Shown piece by piece: positions 60,877-64,000 of a stretch of 64,000 bases of DNA. Each line of letters begins with the position of its first letter. Position 1 is the first letter of the stretch. The stretch spans positions 33,188 through 97,187 of the forward strand of contig CAMBMK010000001.1 of NCBI GenBank assembly GCA_945868745.1. Reading direction: 5' to 3'. Origin of the DNA: an uncultured Bacteroidales bacterium. Lineage in GTDB: Bacteria > Bacteroidota > Bacteroidia > Bacteroidales > UBA932. The notes under the pieces were generated by a model, which saw nothing but the letters and a program-made list of their open reading frames with translations, ran no database searches and was not told the DNA's origin. The position numbers and the translations under genes are program-made.

Positions 60877-61971
60877 CTAGATAAGCTCACGGATGATTTC
60901 ATCCGAGACGAAGAAATGGTTTTCCGGGATCCTCAGACGGGTCCCGGATTTTTTGTCCACAATGGCAAGGGCGCCTTCGCCAAGAAGCCTCGAAACAGTG
61001 GCCCCATCGCAGTTTTCCGCAATCCATTGTGCGTCCAGCCCGGCAGCGGTGCGAAGGCCAAGCATCAGGGTCTCCACCCTCATGTCCTCATCTCCTAGGG
61101 TTTCGCCGGAGGCCGACCATCCGGAAAGCTCCTCGGAGTTCCAAAGCCTTGTCCTGTCTCCGTCAAAGGAATGTGCACCCGGACCGAGGCCCACATAAGG
61201 CACCCTTTTCCAATAGGCGCTGTTGTGGATTGACTCGCGGCCCGGAAGGGCGAAATTGGAGACTTCATAATGGGAATAGCCGGCATCGGAGAGCATCCCG
61301 CACAACAGCTCATACTGCCTTGCACATTGGCTGTCAGGAGCTTCCCTGTATTCCCCCCTTTCCACCTTCCCGGCAAGGGCACTGCCCGGCTCGACGGAAA
61401 GCTGATAAGCGGAGATATGCTCCGGCGAGAGCGCCACCGCCTCTTCGATGCTGCGCCTCCAGAGGGCGTCGTCCATACCGCTTATACCGAATATCAGGTC
61501 AATGCTGATATTGTCAAAACCCTCCCTGCGGAGCATTTCAAAAGCCCCCCGTGCCCCACGGGCATCGTGCCGGCGGTTCATCCAGCGGAGCACACCGTCA
61601 TCAAATGACTGCACCCCCATACTGATGCGGTTCACCCCTGCTCCGGCAAGAGCGCGGCAAAGCTCCCGCGAGATGTCGTCAGGGTTGCACTCAAGGGTGA
61701 ATTCACTGTAGCGGTGACCGCGGCCGCCAGGAAGCGCTTCAAGGATACGGTCAATGCAATCCAAAGAAAGGAGGGACGGTGTCCCTCCTCCAAAGTACAG
61801 AGTATCAATCCCTTTCGTAGCAAGAATCTCGCCGGTCCTCCTTGAAGCCTCCTCGCAAACCTGCCCTGTCCAGGACTCAAAGGATCTTCCTCCACAACCG
61901 CTTACGGTCTCGGAATAGAAACCGCAGTATGTGCAGAAACTCCTGCAGAAAGGAAAATGGATGTATATCAT
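60877..61971 (-). CDS. hemW: HemW-like radical SAM protein
   Basis: Radical SAM protein of 364 aa with the CxxxCxxC cluster motif FCRSFCTYC (Cys9, Cys13, Cys16), TLYFGGGTPSLLS, ECNPDDI, RISMGVQSFDDGVL, SIDLIFGISGM and HISAYQLSVEPGSAL. Family members were called coproporphyrinogen III oxidase, but HemW relatives carry heme as chaperones. Its ATG directly follows the TAG of the coiled-coil gene, so translation is probably coupled. Confidence 0.88.
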   Translation of the reverse strand: MIYIHFPFCRSFCTYCGFYSETVSGCGGRSFESWTGQVCEEASRRTGEILATKGIDTLYFGGGTPSLLSLDCIDRILEALPGGRGHRYSEFTLECNPDDISRELCRALAGAGVNRISMGVQSFDDGVLRWMNRRHDARGARGAFEMLRREGFDNISIDLIFGISGMDDALWRRSIEEAVALSPEHISAYQLSVEPGSALAGKVERGEYREAPDSQCARQYELLCGMLSDAGYSHYEVSNFALPGRESIHNSAYWKRVPYVGLGPGAHSFDGDRTRLWNSEELSGWSASGETLGDEDMRVETLMLGLRTAAGLDAQWIAENCDGATVSRLLGEGALAIVDKKSGTRLRIPENHFFVSDEIIRELI

Positions 61972-62949
61972 CTACCGGAGCATCAGCTCAGCCGTTCCGA
62001 GCAGGGCCTGTTCGGTATAGACCTCGACGGTATAGACACCCTTCATGAAGCCGTCAATGCCGTTCATATAGATGCTCAGGTCAACCTCCCTGCCTTCATA
62101 GTCAACCTCACGGGATGCGGAGGCAACCATAGTCTCCCCGCCGATTGTGAATGATGTGCGGACTTCGTTGGTGAGGATGATTCCGTCCGGGTCCTTGACC
62201 CTGATATAGACTCTTACCGGGCCCTTAGGGGCGAGGTCGTTCTCCACGAGGCTGAGCGAGGTCAGAAGCCTGGTCACCCTGCTGCTGCGGTCGGTTTTCT
62301 TGTCGGAATTGTTGTAGGCCTCGAGCCTTATGCCGCGGGCCTTGATGACGGAGCCGGCTGCAACCTTTCCGGTAAGATTCTCGACCTGCTGGGTGAGCTC
62401 CTCATTGGCCCTCTTGCTCTCTGCGGCTTCCCTGCGTGCAGCTGCGGCATCCGCGGTGAGCTTGTGGTTGAGGGTGTTGAGGGAGTCAATCTGCACGATG
62501 TAGTTGCGCATTATGCTCCTGAGGGTGCCGAGCTCCTTCTCGTACTGGCGCATCTTGGCGCGGTTGGTCGCATCGGTCTTCTTGATTTTCTCGATGAGCT
62601 GGGCCACTTCCGCCCTTGAGGTATCGAGCTGGGAGTTGATGTTGTCGTAGTCCGAAGAGAGGGCGGCATAGTCGTTCTGGAGGGCTTCCATCTGGGTGAG
62701 AAGGTCCTGTTTCTCGACATTGAGCTCCTCCACGAGCTCGTAGAACGAGCCTTTGTCGGAGTTGAGTCCGGCCTCGCGGATCTGCTTTGCAAGGCTTGCC
62801 TTGCGGATTTCCATATAGATGAGTATGCCTGCAAGCACCGCACAGACGGCTGCGAGGATATAGACTGTCCTGCGGAGACCGTTGTTGCGGTCCCTCTTTT
62901 CCTGTTCCTTGCGCTCAAGACGCATGAGCGGGTCTTCTCTTTCTGCCAT
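61972..62949 (-). CDS. Membrane-anchored coiled-coil protein of unknown function
   Basis: A 325-aa protein. It has a charged N-terminus (residues 1-26), one membrane helix (TVYILAAVCAVLAGILIYM, about 27-46), and a long coiled coil (about 60-195, with EELNVEKQDLLTQMEALQND and ESKRANEELTQQVENL). The C-terminal domain is beta-rich and Ig-like (RVYIRVKDPDGIILTNEVRTSF, VDLSIYMNGIDGFMKGVYTVEVY). The layout suggests an inner-membrane protein with a periplasmic coiled coil. Similar proteins occur in Bacteroidota without assigned role. It is translated just before hemW (TAGATG junction). Confidence 0.7.
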   Translation of the reverse strand: MAEREDPLMRLERKEQEKRDRNNGLRRTVYILAAVCAVLAGILIYMEIRKASLAKQIREAGLNSDKGSFYELVEELNVEKQDLLTQMEALQNDYAALSSDYDNINSQLDTSRAEVAQLIEKIKKTDATNRAKMRQYEKELGTLRSIMRNYIVQIDSLNTLNHKLTADAAAARREAAESKRANEELTQQVENLTGKVAAGSVIKARGIRLEAYNNSDKKTDRSSRVTRLLTSLSLVENDLAPKGPVRVYIRVKDPDGIILTNEVRTSFTIGGETMVASASREVDYEGREVDLSIYMNGIDGFMKGVYTVEVYTEQALLGTAELMLR

Positions 62950-62977
62950 TATTTTTGCATTTATGAGTTATACTGTG

Positions 62978-62985
62978 CAAAAATA
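62978..62985 (-). promoter_or_regulatory. Promoter -7 box of the coiled-coil/hemW unit
   Basis: Reverse-strand TATTTTTG matches TAnnTTTG, 29 bases upstream of the coiled-coil gene ATG. Confidence 0.5.
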
Positions 62986-62990
62986 GTAAT

Positions 62991-62998
62991 TATATTTG
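62991..62998 (+). promoter_or_regulatory. Promoter -7 box of the 153-aa membrane protein gene
   Basis: TATATTTG matches TAnnTTTG, 22 bases upstream of the ATG at 63021; the opposing -7 box is 5 bases away. Confidence 0.5.
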
Positions 62999-63020
62999 TA
63001 AGAAATGATATTTTGAGATT

Positions 63021-63482
63021 ATGAGATACATTGTAAGGGCAATAAAGTATTTCTTTTATTTCTGGATTCTGCTTGCGCTGATTATCGTGGCGATGATAAT
63101 TCTCCGTTATGTGCCGTCAGACCCTGAGCTGATTTTCAGGAACGGATACGACTCCTACTGGCAGATTTCGCTGATGTTCGGCGTCCTTGCCGCATTCTAT
63201 CCGATGTTCGGCTACACCACAAAGGAGATTTCCGCGCCGGGAGAGGCTTCAGAGCACAGGGACAGGATTCTGGCCTATATGCAGGACAGGGGCTACATCC
63301 TCGAAAGCGAAAACGGCGGGGATATGACATTCCGCCTGCGCAATGTCTTCGGAAAGATAATTAGGATGTACGAAGACCGCATCACTATCAGGAAAGTGCT
63401 TGCAGGCTACACGGTCGAGGGCTCGCGCAAGGAGGTGATCCGCATCGGCTACGGACTCGAGGCAAGACTCCAGAATAATTAA
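63021..63482 (+). CDS. Small membrane protein of unknown function
   Basis: A 153-aa protein with two N-terminal membrane helices (YFFYFWILLALIIVAMIILRYV and WQISLMFGVLAAFYPMFGY). A soluble alpha/beta C-terminal domain follows (RILAYMQDRGYILESENGGDMTFRLRNVFGKIIRMYEDRITIRKV as a region, ending EVIRIGYGLEARLQNN). I do not recognise a named family. The DUF2007 gene starts 18 bases later, so the two may be an operon. Confidence 0.62.
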   Translation: MRYIVRAIKYFFYFWILLALIIVAMIILRYVPSDPELIFRNGYDSYWQISLMFGVLAAFYPMFGYTTKEISAPGEASEHRDRILAYMQDRGYILESENGGDMTFRLRNVFGKIIRMYEDRITIRKVLAGYTVEGSRKEVIRIGYGLEARLQNN

Positions 63483-63487
63483 TTTAC

Positions 63488-63493
63488 AGGAGG
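63488..63493 (+). promoter_or_regulatory. Strong Shine-Dalgarno site before the DUF2007 gene
   Basis: AGGAGG, 7 bases before the ATG at 63501. A full anti-16S match is unusual here; most genes in this window have no recognisable Shine-Dalgarno sequence. It fixes the start of the small gene. Confidence 0.6.
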
Positions 63494-63500
63494 TTGCACT

Positions 63501-63719
63501 ATGGAAAATGAAGAACTCAGGACTGTCGCCTCTTTCGGCAACGAGATGAGTGCGCAGATTACTGCCGGTATGCTCCGGGAAAACGGGATTCCGGCACAGG
63601 TTTTCGGTCAGGCATCGTCCTACCCGAGCATCAACGCCGCCATTGACAGCGTCTGCGTGAAAGTCCGTCCGCAGGACTACGACGCCGCAATGCAGCTGAT
63701 TTCGCAGTCTGCGGAATAG
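63501..63719 (+). CDS. DUF2007 family protein
   Basis: A 72-aa soluble protein with the DUF2007 pattern: TVASFGNEMSAQITAGMLRENGIPAQVFGQ, then VCVKVRPQDYDAAMQLISQ, a short beta-alpha fold related to a signal-transduction PII-like shape. Its function is unknown. It is preceded by a strong ribosome-binding site and followed by an intrinsic terminator 6 bases later. Confidence 0.78.
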   Translation: MENEELRTVASFGNEMSAQITAGMLRENGIPAQVFGQASSYPSINAAIDSVCVKVRPQDYDAAMQLISQSAE

Positions 63720-63724
63720 AATTG

Positions 63725-63757
63725 AGGGCTGGCCGGGAAACGGTCAGCCCTTTTATT
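63725..63757 (+). terminator. Terminator after the DUF2007 gene
   Basis: A 9-bp stem GGGCTGGCC / GGTCAGCCC (63726-63734 and 63742-63750, one G-U pair) followed by TTTTATTT. Confidence 0.82.
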
Positions 63758-64000
63758 TGATTCTTTCCGGTATCAATAGACGACGTTTTCGTCAGGAGTA
63801 TTCCAGAAATACGCCAAAGTTGTCAATTTGCCCGAAGCACATTTCTGCTACATCCATTTGTTTGCGACAACGTTTCCCGTGATAATCATCTGGGAGGAGA
63901 AAGTTTGCCGGCCATCACCCTCGTGAAATTCACCTGGAACGGGGGTATGCCCTACAGTAGTGTAGAATGGGGGTAGGCGTTCCAGGTGAGGGCAATTTGT
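63758..64000. other. Intergenic end of window with a 12-bp inverted repeat
   Basis: No credible gene is seen in these 243 bases; reading frames on both strands are short. Near the end, TCACCTGGAACG (63931-63942) and CGTTCCAGGTGA (63978-63989) form a perfect 12-bp inverted repeat with a 35-base spacer. The spacer holds a smaller dyad (CTACA-GTAG-TGTAG, about 63952-63965). It could be a hairpin in an untranslated region, a terminator cut by the window edge, or part of a repeat element. Confidence 0.45.

Noticed and set aside
1..64000. CRISPR arrays, insertion sequences, restriction or toxin-antitoxin loci
   Set aside because: No regularly spaced repeats, transposase or integrase motifs, or defence-type gene pairs were found anywhere in the window.

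Overview
This 64 kb window is dense chromosomal housekeeping DNA from a member of the Bacteroidota, most likely an uncultured, moderately GC-rich member of the Bacteroidales. Four things point there: many TAnnTTTG promoter -7 boxes with few Shine-Dalgarno sites; a str cluster of rpsL-rpsG-fusA-rpsJ without tuf; a transketolase split into two genes; and protein families typical of this group (S9 dipeptidyl peptidase, GH2 and GH51 glycosidases, DUF3109, a fused DAHP synthase/chorismate mutase, a MreBCD-PBP2-RodA cluster). I see no rRNA, CRISPR array, insertion sequence, prophage or toxin/defence locus. About 57 protein genes and one tRNA account for nearly all of the sequence, and no gap exceeds 300 bases.

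Layout. 1-1.5 kb: lolD and trmN6, forward. 1.5-16.8 kb, all reverse: an ECF sigma/anti-sigma/periplasmic-protein trio, split transketolase, nagB, a LacI regulator, a four-gene operon (GH42-like gene, metX, thrA, asd), then tRNA-Met and the str ribosomal operon. 17-25 kb: a GH2 beta-galactosidase (forward), a dipeptidyl peptidase with dusB (reverse), then a BadF-type sugar kinase and lpxK (forward). 25-30.5 kb, reverse: the aromatic amino acid operon (pheA, aminotransferase, tyrA, DAHP synthase-chorismate mutase), frr and pyrH. 30.6-33.8 kb, forward: an isolated fumarate reductase cytochrome b, trpB2, and a small membrane trio (YtxH, holin-like, 80-aa protein). 33.9-41.2 kb, reverse: mreB-mreC-mreD-mrdA-rodA followed by a GH51 arabinofuranosidase. 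41.4-50.8 kb: ispD, an Lrp regulator, topA, then PBP1A-ddl-prmC and an unknown lipoprotein. 50.8-63.7 kb: a U32 RNA-modification protein with a TPR protein, a catalytically degenerate M16 protein with an acidic tail, a DUF3109 protein, a cyclophilin lipoprotein with an M24 aminopeptidase, hemW with a coiled-coil membrane protein, and two small genes. The last 280 bases hold a terminator and a 12-bp inverted repeat but no recognisable gene.

Functionally the window concentrates cell-envelope building (MreBCD/PBP2/RodA, PBP1A, Ddl, LpxK, IspD, LolD), amino acid synthesis (Asp-family, aromatic, TrpB2), translation (S12, S7, EF-G, S10, RRF, tRNA-Met, PrmC, DusB, TrmN6, U32), and peptide or polysaccharide scavenging (DPP, M24, GH2, GH51).

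I did not find a convincing new multi-gene system. The most unusual items are the M16 homologue lacking its zinc motif, the glycosidase-like gene coupled to metX at the head of a threonine/methionine operon, the 68-bp tail-to-tail overlap of lpxK with the DAHP synthase gene, a lone fumarate reductase cytochrome b, and several conserved-looking proteins of unknown role.
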